Assembly: GCA_030540395.1 (NCBI GenBank)
Contig: JAUNWI010000016.1
Span: forward strand, 1-39,498
DNA from: Phascolarctobacterium sp.
GTDB taxonomy: Bacteria; Bacillota; Negativicutes; Acidaminococcales; Acidaminococcaceae
Length of the DNA: 39,498 bases
Direction: 5' to 3'
Shown: positions 30,796-38,450 of the stretch, piece by piece
How positions within the stretch are numbered: position 1 is the stretch's first letter
Layout of the letters: the number at the start of each line of letters is the position of its first letter
The notes under the pieces: generated by a model
The model's input: the letters and a program-made list of their open reading frames with translations, nothing else
Told to the model about the DNA's origin: nothing
Databases searched by the model: none
Program-made: the position numbers and the translations under genes

Positions 30796-32160
30796 TTACT
30801 TAAAATCTGCGCCGAGCATGATTACTCCGTCACAATCCGCTGCACCGTCACGACTAATGCGTAGCTTGTGGGCAAAGGGAACAGTGGACAGGCGACCAAC
30901 CACCGCACCATTATTAGTTGTGGATATTACGGTGGTCTGGGCCATCAGCTCGCCACTGCCACCGTTGATAACAGTAAAGCCAGCAGCCTTAAGCTTACTA
31001 ATAGCGTTAGCTCCGGCAGTTTTGCTGCCACTGCAGTTCACGAAGCGCACCACAGTGCCACTGGACTTGGTAGCAGTTGGCTTGCTTGCAGCTTTACCTG
31101 CTTCCTCCTTGGCTTTATCCTTGGTCACTGCTGCCTTATCCTTAGCTGCCTTTTTCTTTTCGGCCAGCTCCTTTTCTTCCTTCACTGCTTCCTTATTTTC
31201 GCCGCTGTCATCACCTTTTTTGGCTTTTTCTACGGCTACGTTGGATTCGCGTTCCATAAGCTCAGCAGCGGACTTATAGGTTTCCGTCATGGTGGCACCC
31301 TGCATCTTTACCATTTGCTCGCGCAAATCGGTAATATCGGGCAGCCAATAGCTAATGCCATCAATATATTCCGGAGTGCCGGGAACTGTGGCCATGGCCA
31401 GGCCCTTGCTCTTTACCATAGCATGCAGGGCTCTGCCCAAATCAACCATGTCGGACAGGGGCAGGTCCGTCTTTACCATATTGGTCAGCTGCTTGGCCAG
31501 TCCTGGAATATGCAGCAGCATATTGGCCGAGGTAATGCGATCATAAACGGCCAGCATAAAATGCTGTTGGCGGCGGATGCGGCCAATGTCGCCATCCTCG
31601 TCACGATAACGCACATATTGAATAGCAGTTTTGCCATCCATATGCTGCATACCCTTTTTCAAATCGATTTTGAAGCCGTCCCATTCATCGTAATAATACA
31701 TGTTTTTTTCAACATTAATATCCACGCCACCGATGGCATCTACTAGGCCTACAAAGCCCTTAAAATCCACCATGACGTAATTATTAATCTTGATGCCCAA
31801 AAGCTCCTCCGTGGTCTTTTGGGTCAGCTCACGACCACCATAAGCATAGGCATGGTTAATCTTGTCCCAGCCATGGCCCTTAATGCGTACCCTTGTATCA
31901 CGAGGCACGGATAGCAAAGAGGCCGCCTTTTTATTCGTATCAAACATCACCACAAAAAGGGTGTCGCTTCTACCCACATCATATTCTTCAGGGCGCTCAT
32001 CCACACCCATAACAATGATATTTTTCTTCAGGCTCAGCCTGTCCCCGGGCGCCAGATTATCCATGCCCTTTTCCGGGTTAAAATAACTAAAAAGCAGATA
32101 GGCAAAGGCACACACTGCGGCCACAATCCCTAAAACTTTCACCTCAAAAATACTTTTCAT
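30796..32160 (-). CDS. LCP (LytR-CpsA-Psr) family cell-wall glycopolymer transferase
   Basis: A 454-residue membrane-anchored enzyme: one N-terminal helix (about 8-25), then an LCP domain (about 45-215) with RSDTLFVVMFD, SLLSVPRDTRVRI, KINHAYAYGG and YVRYRDEDGDIGRIRRQQHF. These are the conserved Arg/Asp residues that bind the polyprenyl pyrophosphate substrate. A Lys/Glu/Ala-rich linker (about 300-365) leads to a LytR_C domain (about 370-452). LCP enzymes join wall polymers to peptidoglycan. In a diderm the acceptor is not obvious. It follows the Nudix gene by 37 bases and ends with a terminator. Confidence 0.95.
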   Translation of the reverse strand: MKSIFEVKVLGIVAAVCAFAYLLFSYFNPEKGMDNLAPGDRLSLKKNIIVMGVDERPEEYDVGRSDTLFVVMFDTNKKAASLLSVPRDTRVRIKGHGWDKINHAYAYGGRELTQKTTEELLGIKINNYVMVDFKGFVGLVDAIGGVDINVEKNMYYYDEWDGFKIDLKKGMQHMDGKTAIQYVRYRDEDGDIGRIRRQQHFMLAVYDRITSANMLLHIPGLAKQLTNMVKTDLPLSDMVDLGRALHAMVKSKGLAMATVPGTPEYIDGISYWLPDITDLREQMVKMQGATMTETYKSAAELMERESNVAVEKAKKGDDSGENKEAVKEEKELAEKKKAAKDKAAVTKDKAKEEAGKAASKPTATKSSGTVVRFVNCSGSKTAGANAISKLKAAGFTVINGGSGELMAQTTVISTTNNGAVVGRLSTVPFAHKLRISRDGAADCDGVIMLGADFK

Positions 32161-32197
32161 ACTGCCATCCTCTCATAAAACATTAAACAAAAATACA

Positions 32198-32872
32198 TCA
32201 CGCTCTGTCTTCAGCTGTGGCCAAAAAAGCTTCCAGCACGGAACGACTGCGGTACAAAAAGGCGTGCAGCATGCGCGCCGTTAACCCCCAAATCACATGG
32301 TCACCACATTCATAAAAATACACATAATACTGCTTATGCTTGCGCCAGCCCCGCATACGATTGGGCACCAAATCGAAGGGAAAGTCCTCCCCCGGATGGT
32401 CCGCCAGCTCCATGGAGCAACGCTTGGGAGTCATGGTCAGCAGCTTGTGTAGGGGCACAGTGAACACGCACTCCACCTCGCTGGGGCTATAGGATATTTT
32501 GCTGATATCCTTAATCATGCCCACAAAGGGATGAATAATGGGTCCCATATGGGTCACTAGGGAATCCAACTCACCACAAATAGTGATATCCTCAGGAGTA
32601 AGCCCCAGTTCTTCGCAGGTTTCCCGCACTGCCGTTACAGCGAAGTTATTGGCATCGCTACACTCTACCTTGCCCCCGGGAAAGCAAATTTCTCCGGGCT
32701 GACGCCGCAAGCTGTGAGCACGCTCCTCAAAGAGCACGGCTATACCTTCTTCTGTCTGCACCAGGGGTAGCAGCACGGCCGCCTCCCACAATCTATCCAG
32801 CTTATCAATGCCGGGAGGACGCCGATGCAGACGCTCGTATAAAATTGCCTGTAGTTTTTCCATATTTCCCAT
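32198..32872 (-). CDS. Nudix hydrolase, CoA pyrophosphatase-like
   Basis: A 224-residue Nudix protein. The Nudix box is GGKVECSDANNFAVTAVRET, continuing CEELGL (about 66-91). Upstream lies VLFEERAHSLRRQPGEICFP, which matches the NuCoA signature that distinguishes CoA diphosphatases such as NudL. It likely hydrolyses CoA or acyl-CoA to the phosphopantetheine and ADP parts. GGAG lies 7 bases before ATG 32872. It is co-transcribed with the LCP gene. An extended -10 box TGTTATAAT is at 32892-32884. Confidence 0.9.
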   Translation of the reverse strand: MGNMEKLQAILYERLHRRPPGIDKLDRLWEAAVLLPLVQTEEGIAVLFEERAHSLRRQPGEICFPGGKVECSDANNFAVTAVRETCEELGLTPEDITICGELDSLVTHMGPIIHPFVGMIKDISKISYSPSEVECVFTVPLHKLLTMTPKRCSMELADHPGEDFPFDLVPNRMRGWRKHKQYYVYFYECGDHVIWGLTARMLHAFLYRSRSVLEAFLATAEDRA

Positions 32873-32944
32873 AATAACTCCATATTATAACACTAGTCTT
32901 TACCAAACGCCAGTCACATTCGCATTTGTCACTAATTTATCAAA

Positions 32945-32961
32945 CTATTCGTCACGAATAG
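32945..32961. promoter_or_regulatory. 17-bp palindrome upstream of the Nudix-LCP promoter
   Basis: CTATTCGTCACGAATAG has perfect 8-base arms around one central C. It lies about 55 bases upstream of the -10 box, consistent with an operator. The regulator is unknown. Confidence 0.5.
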
Positions 32962-33026
32962 ACTTCTACAATCAAGGGTAGCTCTCCTGCCTAGCCACAA
33001 AAATTTTTCAAAGCATACTTTTTCAG

Positions 33027-33064
33027 GCAAAGGAAAAGCGCCGCCCGAAGGATTCAGGCGACGC
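33027..33064 (-). terminator. Terminator after the DAACS symporter gene
   Basis: GCGCCGCC (33038-33045) pairs with GGCGACGC (33057-33064) with one G-U type mismatch; on the minus strand TTTTCCTTT follows. The T-run is modest. Confidence 0.65.
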
Positions 33065-33081
33065 CAAGGGAAAGGACGATA

Positions 33082-34293
33082 TTAGTAGAGAGGCTCTTGG
33101 ATGTTAGCGCGCTCGCTCTTGTCAATCAAAGCAGCAACGGTAGCGTCGCCAGTGATGTTAACAGCAGTACGCGGCATATCCAAAATACGGTCGATACCAG
33201 CGATCAATGCGGAGCCTTCCAAGGGCAGGCCCAAGGTGGTCAAAATCATGGTCAGCATGATGAAGCCAGCGCCGGGAACGCCTGCGGTACCAATGGAAGC
33301 CAGAGTACCGGTCAGGATAATGGTCAGATATTGAGCACCGGTCAATTCAATGCCGTACAGTTGGGCAATGAACAGTGCGCAAACGCCTTGGTAAGCAGCG
33401 GTGCCATCCATGTTAATGGTTGCACCCAAGGGCAGTACGAAGGAGGAAACCTCTTTGGAAACGCCCATCTTTTGTGCGCAGCTCATGGTCAGGGGCAGGG
33501 TGCCGCCGGAGGAGCAGGAGCTGAATGCCATCAGGAAGGCCGGGGAAATGCCTTTGAAGAATTGGAAAACACTAGTGCCGGCAACAAATTTCAGCAGAGC
33601 GCCATATACGACAACTGCATGTACCAAGCAAGCCAGATATACAGCCAGAACAACCTTCAGCAAGGGCAGCAGTACTGCGGGGCCGTTAGCAGCAACAACC
33701 GGAGTAATCAGGCCGAATACGCCGATAGGAGCAACGGACATGATGTAGCCTACCATTTTGTAGGATACTTCAGCCAAACCGTTGATGGTGTGCTTCAGAT
33801 AATCAGCCTTTTCACCAACAGCGGTGATGCCAACGCCAGTAAACAGAGCAAAAACGATGATTTGCAGCATGTTTGCTTTAACCATTGCGCCCAGCGGGTT
33901 GGTGGGGAAAATGTCGATGATAACCTTCATCAGAGGAGGAGCAGCTTTAGCAGCTACCTTTACAGATTCAGCAGGCATGGACAGGCCAGCACCCGGTTGG
34001 AAAGCGGTACCGAAGCCCAAGCCGATGATGATTGCGAATGCGGTGGTAACCATGTACCAAGCAATGGTCTTGATACCGATACGGCCAACCTTTTTGATAT
34101 CACCCAGGCTGCACACGCCGATTACCAGGCTGGAGAATACCAAAGGAACGATGACCATCTTGATCATGTTCATAAAAATGGTGCCCAAGGGTCCGATCCA
34201 GGTTTTAGCAAAAGCAGCACCTTCAGCACCAAGCTCTAAGCCGGCAATAATACCGAGAGCCAAACCAATGAGAATTTTGGTAGATAAGTTCAC
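33082..34293 (-). CDS. DAACS-family proton/sodium-dicarboxylate or glutamate symporter
   Basis: A 403-residue symporter of the GltP/DctA family with about eight helices and two re-entrant loops. The first loop carries SSCSSGGTLPLTM. The cation and substrate site INMDGTAAYQGVCALFIAQ is intact, the second loop is TGTLASIGTAGVPGAGFIML, and the end has RILDMPRTAVNITGDATVAA. It takes up a C4-dicarboxylate or acidic amino acid across the inner membrane, a central substrate class for these anaerobes. The start is GTG 34293, 9 bases after GGGGG; the longer opening frame runs through the promoter. Two GTATAC palindromes lie just upstream of the promoter. Confidence 0.94.
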   Translation of the reverse strand: MNLSTKILIGLALGIIAGLELGAEGAAFAKTWIGPLGTIFMNMIKMVIVPLVFSSLVIGVCSLGDIKKVGRIGIKTIAWYMVTTAFAIIIGLGFGTAFQPGAGLSMPAESVKVAAKAAPPLMKVIIDIFPTNPLGAMVKANMLQIIVFALFTGVGITAVGEKADYLKHTINGLAEVSYKMVGYIMSVAPIGVFGLITPVVAANGPAVLLPLLKVVLAVYLACLVHAVVVYGALLKFVAGTSVFQFFKGISPAFLMAFSSCSSGGTLPLTMSCAQKMGVSKEVSSFVLPLGATINMDGTAAYQGVCALFIAQLYGIELTGAQYLTIILTGTLASIGTAGVPGAGFIMLTMILTTLGLPLEGSALIAGIDRILDMPRTAVNITGDATVAALIDKSERANIQEPLY

Positions 34294-34335
34294 GATAAAT
34301 AACCCCCTAAATATAATAAAAATATGATTACTACC

Positions 34336-34396
34336 ATTATAGCAGAGGTTTCGCAAAAAATCTCATTGTATACAGTATTATTGGCTTGTATACAAT
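34336..34396 (-). promoter_or_regulatory. DAACS promoter with two GTATAC operators
   Basis: Minus-strand extended -10 TGCTATAAT (34344-34336). Upstream lie ATTGTATACA (34365-34374) and TGTATACAAT (34387-34396), inverted copies whose GTATAC centres are 20 bases apart, two helical turns. They sit just above the -35 region, which suits an activator or a cooperative FadR-type GntR repressor. Confidence 0.75.
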
Positions 34397-34452
34397 ATAT
34401 TTCAAAATACAAGCCAGGTGTTAAGGCTTCACCCTAAAATGTCTGTGTGGTT

Positions 34453-34497
34453 TGTAGGCAAAAGAAAAATATCCCCTGCATTGCTACAGAGGATATT
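34453..34497 (-). terminator. Terminator of the dnaX-ybaB-recR-bofA operon
   Basis: AATATCCCCT (34468-34477) and AGAGGATATT (34488-34497) form a stem with one mismatch; TTTTTCTTTT follows on the minus strand. Confidence 0.85.
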
Positions 34498-34506
34498 GCT
34501 TGTCCA

Positions 34507-34797
34507 TCACTTTGCAAATAACTCGAATAAAATTACAGCCAAAGCACCGGGGATACCAAAAAAGCCGGCAATCAGGGCCTTCAAAATAGTAATCTTGAGA
34601 CCAAAGCCCACAAAGGCACCCAAAACATTGACCAGCCACAATAAGATAGCTCCGCAAATGCCGTTCCACACCAGCTTAAAGGGCATGGATAAAAGCTTTA
34701 CGATTACTAATAATAAAACTACACCCACCAGCATGGGTCCCAAGGAGCCCAAGGGGCCAAGACCCGCACTGGCTGCTAAACCTTCTAAAGTAGACAT
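34507..34797 (-). CDS. bofA: BofA-like membrane protein (pro-sigmaK processing inhibitor family)
   Basis: A 96-residue protein with two hydrophobic segments (LVGVVLLLVIVKLLS and the region FVGFGLKITILKALIAGFFG). The C-terminal IPGALAVILFELF is the BofA family end. NGICGAILLWLVNVLGAFVG matches the central block. In Bacillus BofA holds the SpoIVFB protease inactive during sporulation. Here it ends the dnaX-ybaB-recR operon, exactly as in Bacillus, but no sporulation gene is nearby, so its role may be a different one. The start follows AAGGAAGG. Confidence 0.85.
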   Translation of the reverse strand: MSTLEGLAASAGLGPLGSLGPMLVGVVLLLVIVKLLSMPFKLVWNGICGAILLWLVNVLGAFVGFGLKITILKALIAGFFGIPGALAVILFELFAK

Positions 34798-34823
34798 GAA
34801 TACAAGCGCCTTCCTTTCCTTGC

Positions 34824-35423
34824 TTACATTGCGCGCCTGTTTTCCAAAGCCTTGGACAGAGTAACCTCATCGGCATACTCCAAATCACCGCCCATGGGTA
34901 GGCCGTGAGCAATGCGGCTCACTGTAATGCCTATGGGCTTTAATAGCTGCGCCAGATAAGTGGCAGTAGCCTCGCCCTCCACATCGGAATTGGTGGCAAT
35001 AATTATTTCACTAATCGATTCACGCTGCAGCCGCTGAAAAAGCTCCCGAATTTTAAGCTTATCAGGTCCTATGCCATCCAAGGGGGAAAGGACTCCGTGC
35101 AGCACGTGGTAAAGGCCATTGTAGCCATGACTGCGCTCCATAGCGGCGATATCCTGGGGCTGCTCCACCACGCAAATAGTGAAGTTGTCCCGGGAGGGGT
35201 CACTGCAAATAGCGCATTTTTCGCCATCGGTCAAATTAAAGCACTGGCTGCAATAATGAATGCTTTTTTTAGCATTGCTTAAAGCCTCTGCCAGCTGCTG
35301 CACCTCTCCCTCCGGCATATCAATAATATGATAGGCCAGGCGCATGGCCGTTTTGGAGCCCACGCCGGGCAAACGGCGCAGCTGCTCATAAAGATTGGCC
35401 AAAGGCCTGATCATCCGGGCCAT
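34824..35423 (-). CDS. recR: Recombination mediator RecR
   Basis: RecR loads RecA at gaps together with RecO/RecF. The 199-residue length is standard. It has an N-terminal helix-hairpin-helix (LRRLPGVGSKTAMRLAYHI), a four-Cys zinc finger (CSQCFNLTDGEKCAIC, about 57-72), a Toprim domain (TICVVEQPQDIAAME) and the LPMGGDLEYADEVTL C-terminal Walker-B-like region. It begins 1 base after the ybaB stop, so the two are coupled. Confidence 0.98.
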   Translation of the reverse strand: MARMIRPLANLYEQLRRLPGVGSKTAMRLAYHIIDMPEGEVQQLAEALSNAKKSIHYCSQCFNLTDGEKCAICSDPSRDNFTICVVEQPQDIAAMERSHGYNGLYHVLHGVLSPLDGIGPDKLKIRELFQRLQRESISEIIIATNSDVEGEATATYLAQLLKPIGITVSRIAHGLPMGGDLEYADEVTLSKALENRRAM

Positions 35424-35424
35424 A

Positions 35425-35748
35425 TTACATGCCGGGCAGCTTCATACCGCCGGTAATTTTAGCCATTTCCTTTTCGCTAACCTCTTCAACCTTTTTCAGG
35501 CCGTCGTTAACAGCGGTGAGGATCATATCCTCCAGCATTTCCATATCCTCTACGTCCACAGCCTCAGGATTGATTTTGATGGATTGCAGTTCTTTTTTAC
35601 CGGAAACAACTACGGTTACGGCACCACCGCCCACAGAGGTTTCAAAGGTGCGCTTTTTCATGTCCTCTTGCATTTTTGCAATATCGGCTTGCATTTTTTG
35701 CACCTTTCTCATCATTGCTTGCATATTACCCATGCCACCAGGAAACAT
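35425..35748 (-). CDS. ybaB: YbaB/EbfC nucleoid-associated protein
   Basis: A 107-residue DNA-binding dimer. It opens with a Met/Gly-rich stretch (MFPGGMGNMQAMMRKVQ), then an amphipathic helix, then GGGAVTVVVSGKKELQSIKINPE, the family core. It sits between dnaX and recR, its near-universal place. A 75-base gap separates it from dnaX; AAGGAGG precedes the ATG. Confidence 0.97.
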   Translation of the reverse strand: MFPGGMGNMQAMMRKVQKMQADIAKMQEDMKKRTFETSVGGGAVTVVVSGKKELQSIKINPEAVDVEDMEMLEDMILTAVNDGLKKVEEVSEKEMAKITGGMKLPGM

Positions 35749-35823
35749 AATAAATCCTCCTTATTATCTAAATCAAAAATTATATTTATCTTGAGCTCCG
35801 CTACAGGCGAAACAACAATTCAT

Positions 35824-37896
35824 TTAATCGAGCTTGGTAATGGTGCCGCCAAAGGCATGCATCGCCTTTTGCAGGCTTTCGGGCAGCTCACTCTGGGCTA
35901 AGCCCTGGGGCTGAGACGCAGGAGACGCTGCAGCCTTCGGTGCAGCGGCTTGTGGCTTGGCGCCACCGGACCGTTTTTTGAGTTCAGACTCTGCCTCGCA
36001 CTGCAGGCGAATCGGCCTGCGAGCCAGGCGCAAAAGCACGCCCTCAAAGTACTCGCGAAAATCGGCCTTAGTCATGCGCTGGCTTTGAAATGCGCTCTTA
36101 AAGGCCACCACCAAAACATCGTTGGCAAAGCTGTAGACCCTGCCGCCCTTAGCGCAGGAAAACATGGACATTTTTTTCTCCGAGCGCACCAGCTCCAAGG
36201 TTTGCTGCCAAAAGTCTTCCCCGGCGGCGTAGTCGCCGCCGAATTCTTCGATGGACGCTGAGGTCGTAGCAGCGCTAGCGCTGCTAGCCGCTGGCGCCTT
36301 GGGCGCAGCAGCTGCCGAAGCGGCGGGCGGCGGCGCAGCAACGCCCTTGCTCGGTGCAGCAGCCCCGCCTGCTCTAGTCTTAGCCGCAGGCACGGCTTGT
36401 ACAGGTGCTGGCGGCGGCGCAGCTGCTTGTTGCGGAGCTACGCTCGTCGCAGGCGGCGCAGCTGAAAGCTGCGCCAGCTCATCCGCAGAAGGAATTCCCT
36501 CATCCGGCTCCACAAAATACTCCTCAGGACCGGTGTAGAGCAAATGCTCCGGCACCGGCTTAGGCTGCGGTGCGGGTTTAGGCGCAGCCTGCTGCTCTGC
36601 AGACTTCGCTACTACTTGTACTGCGCTGGCACTGGGCTCGCATGTTGGCTGCGGCACAGACATATCTACTGTAGGAGCTGCGCTATGCATAGGCGGAGCT
36701 TGCTTTGCAGCGTTATACGCCGGCGCCTGCACCTGGCCGTAGGCAGGTGCGGATGCGCCAGCGGCCAGCTGCCGCTCCAGGCTTTCCACGCGAGCCGTCA
36801 GGCTCGCTAGGGCGCTGCCTTCGCGGCGGCACAAATCCAACAAGCACAGCTCCGCCGTAATGCGTTGGCGCATGGTGCCACGCAGCTCTACGAGAGCTGC
36901 GTGGAGGCGCTCCTCGGAAGCCATAATTCTATCCGTACTGTATAAGGCGGCCAGCTCGCTTAAGCCTTCCACCGTATCAGTCAAATAAACCTCGTTATAT
37001 TGGGGCACTGCCTTAAAGAGCAACAAAGCACGTAAATACTCCACCAGCTCCGTCAAAATTTGGCGCACATCCTTGCCCTGCTCCAGCAAAGCGCTAAGCT
37101 GCGCCAAAGCAGCGGGAACATCCTGCTTGCCAATGGCTGCCACCAGCTCCCGCAGTGCCTCGCGCCCCACAATGCCCAAAACCTCGCGCACTGTGGCCGC
37201 CGTAATCTTTTTCGCCATAACGCCGCACTGGTCCAGCAGGCTCAGAGCGTCGCGCATGCCGCCCTCGGACTGAATAGCAATTAGGCGCAGAGCCTCTTCT
37301 TCAGCCTCCAAGCCACTGCCCTGCGCAACCATGGCCAAATGCTGCACAATCTCATCCACCGTAACCCGCCTAAAGTCAAAGCGCTGGCAGCGGGAATGGA
37401 TGGTCGCAGGAATTTTATGGGGGTCCGTGGTCGCCAAAATAAAGATAACATGGCTGGGCGGTTCCTCCAAGGTTTTCAGCAGCGCATTGAAGGCCTCCGT
37501 GGTCAGCATATGCACTTCGTCGATAATATATACCTTATAACGGCAATCAACAGGAGTAAAGGCCAGCTGATCCCGCAAAGTCTTGATTTCATCAATGCCG
37601 CGATTAGAAGCAGCATCAATCTCAAAAACATCCATGGAGGAGCCTTCGGCAATGCGACGGCAATTGTCGCACTTACCGCAGGGATTGGGCGTAGGCCCCT
37701 GCTCGCAATTCAACGCCTTGGCTAAAATGCGGGCCGTACTGGTTTTGCCCGTGCCACGGGGGCCGGCAAACAGATAGGCATGAGCAATTCTGCCACTGGT
37801 AAGCGCATTGGTCAGCGCTTGCTTGACGGGCTGCTGTCCCACCAGAGTATCAAAATTTTGCGGCCGCCACTGGCGGTACAAAGCCACATATGCCAT
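35824..37896 (-). CDS. dnaX: DNA polymerase III subunits gamma/tau
   Basis: DnaX is the clamp-loader ATPase and, as tau, the organiser of the replisome. Residues 1-370 hold the AAA+ core: Walker A GPRGTGKT (45-52), the four-Cys zinc module ending CGKCDNCRRI, Walker B IIDEVHML and the LEEPPSHVIFILATTD sensor. Then comes domain III and a long Ala/Pro-rich linker (about 385-545). The C-terminal tau region (about 550-690) has ESELKKRSGG near the end. ATG 37896 is preferred: it is 9 bases after GGAGGG and gives the usual opening MAYVALYRQWRP. I see no convincing slippery site for a short gamma form. Confidence 0.97.
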   Translation of the reverse strand: MAYVALYRQWRPQNFDTLVGQQPVKQALTNALTSGRIAHAYLFAGPRGTGKTSTARILAKALNCEQGPTPNPCGKCDNCRRIAEGSSMDVFEIDAASNRGIDEIKTLRDQLAFTPVDCRYKVYIIDEVHMLTTEAFNALLKTLEEPPSHVIFILATTDPHKIPATIHSRCQRFDFRRVTVDEIVQHLAMVAQGSGLEAEEEALRLIAIQSEGGMRDALSLLDQCGVMAKKITAATVREVLGIVGREALRELVAAIGKQDVPAALAQLSALLEQGKDVRQILTELVEYLRALLLFKAVPQYNEVYLTDTVEGLSELAALYSTDRIMASEERLHAALVELRGTMRQRITAELCLLDLCRREGSALASLTARVESLERQLAAGASAPAYGQVQAPAYNAAKQAPPMHSAAPTVDMSVPQPTCEPSASAVQVVAKSAEQQAAPKPAPQPKPVPEHLLYTGPEEYFVEPDEGIPSADELAQLSAAPPATSVAPQQAAAPPPAPVQAVPAAKTRAGGAAAPSKGVAAPPPAASAAAAPKAPAASSASAATTSASIEEFGGDYAAGEDFWQQTLELVRSEKKMSMFSCAKGGRVYSFANDVLVVAFKSAFQSQRMTKADFREYFEGVLLRLARRPIRLQCEAESELKKRSGGAKPQAAAPKAAASPASQPQGLAQSELPESLQKAMHAFGGTITKLD

Positions 37897-37985
37897 AGCC
37901 ATACTCCCTCCACCATTGATTATACTGCTGTCTACATGCTTCGCTTAGACTCAAAGCTAACGCTGCGCACACAGCTTCAAGCTAT

Positions 37986-38014
37986 ATTATAGTATAATCC
38001 CCGCTCAGCCGCAA
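37986..38014 (-). promoter_or_regulatory. dnaX promoter
   Basis: On the minus strand -35 TTGCGG (38014-38009), 17-base spacer, -10 TATAAT (37991-37986), immediately downstream of the SRP RNA terminator. About 80 bases of leader follow. Confidence 0.7.
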
Positions 38015-38016
38015 GA

Positions 38017-38047
38017 ACAAAAAAAGCGCTGAGCAAAGCTCAGCGCT
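38017..38047 (-). terminator. SRP RNA terminator
   Basis: AGCGCTGAGC (38025-38034) and GCTCAGCGCT (38038-38047) form a perfect 10-bp stem with a 3-base loop, followed on the minus strand by TTTTTTTGTT. Confidence 0.93.
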
Positions 38048-38053
38048 GATTAC

Positions 38054-38186
38054 TTCCCTGTAGGGCCGCAAACCCGAGCACCCCCACGGCACATGAAAGT
38101 ATCCGCTTAAGGCTGCTTCCTTCCGGACCTGACCTGGTTCACAGGCTCCCATTGCGCAGGACTCAAGCTTACGGTCCTACAGAGAA
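38054..38186 (-). ncRNA. ffs: Signal recognition particle RNA, small bacterial type
   Basis: Minus strand contains the invariant SRP core GGTCAGGTCCGGAAGGAAGC, continuing AGCC, with the asymmetric loop and GGAA tetraloop that bind Ffh. The outer ends CTGTAGGACCG and CGGCCCTACAG pair to close a long hairpin. At about 130 bases it lacks the Alu domain present in the 270-base Bacillus form. It lies between tRNA-Ser and dnaX, matching the Bacillus order. Exact ends are estimated from pairing. No separate promoter is obvious, so it may be processed from a tRNA-SRP transcript. Confidence 0.95.
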
Positions 38187-38191
38187 GCAAT

Positions 38192-38210
38192 AAAAAAACC
38201 GCAACAGCGG
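38192..38210 (-). terminator. Weak hairpin between tRNA-Ser and SRP RNA
   Basis: CCGC (38199-38202) and GCGG (38207-38210) form a 4-bp stem followed by seven T on the minus strand. The short stem would allow read-through into the SRP RNA. Confidence 0.4.
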
Positions 38211-38221
38211 CCGATTTTTAA

Positions 38222-38311
38222 TGGCGGAGAGAGAGGGATTCGAACCCTCGGTACGGTATCCCGTACACACGCTTTCCAGGCGTGCACCTTCAACCACTCG
38301 GTCATCTCTCC
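38222..38311 (-). tRNA. tRNA-Ser (anticodon GGA)
   Basis: Minus strand folds as a class II tRNA of 90 bases: acceptor GGAGAGA pairs with TCTCTCC, discriminator G, encoded CCA. The anticodon GGA is at 38277-38275 in the loop CTGGAAA. A long variable arm (GTACGGGATACCGTAC) and T-loop GGTTCGAATCC are present. It reads UCC and UCU serine codons. Confidence 0.97.
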
Positions 38312-38385
38312 AGGGTTGAAAACTAGAACAATTTTCAATTCCCGCACCCACTACAGGCACGCACAGTAAAACAACTGCGAATATT

Positions 38386-38414
38386 ATTATACTGGGTTAA
38401 ACGCAGTAAGTCAA
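38386..38414 (-). promoter_or_regulatory. tRNA-Ser promoter
   Basis: On the minus strand -35 TTGACT (38414-38409), 17-base spacer, consensus -10 TATAAT (38391-38386); about 70 bases of leader before the mature tRNA. Confidence 0.85.
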
Positions 38415-38450
38415 GTGTTTTTTGTAAATTTTTTAATAAAATGAGCTATA

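Noticed and set aside
36165..36185. A-rich run in dnaX as a programmed frameshift site for a gamma form
   Set aside because: The run does not form a proper X XXY YYZ heptamer in the zero frame, no stem-loop was evident after it, and the shifted frame does not stop soon after.
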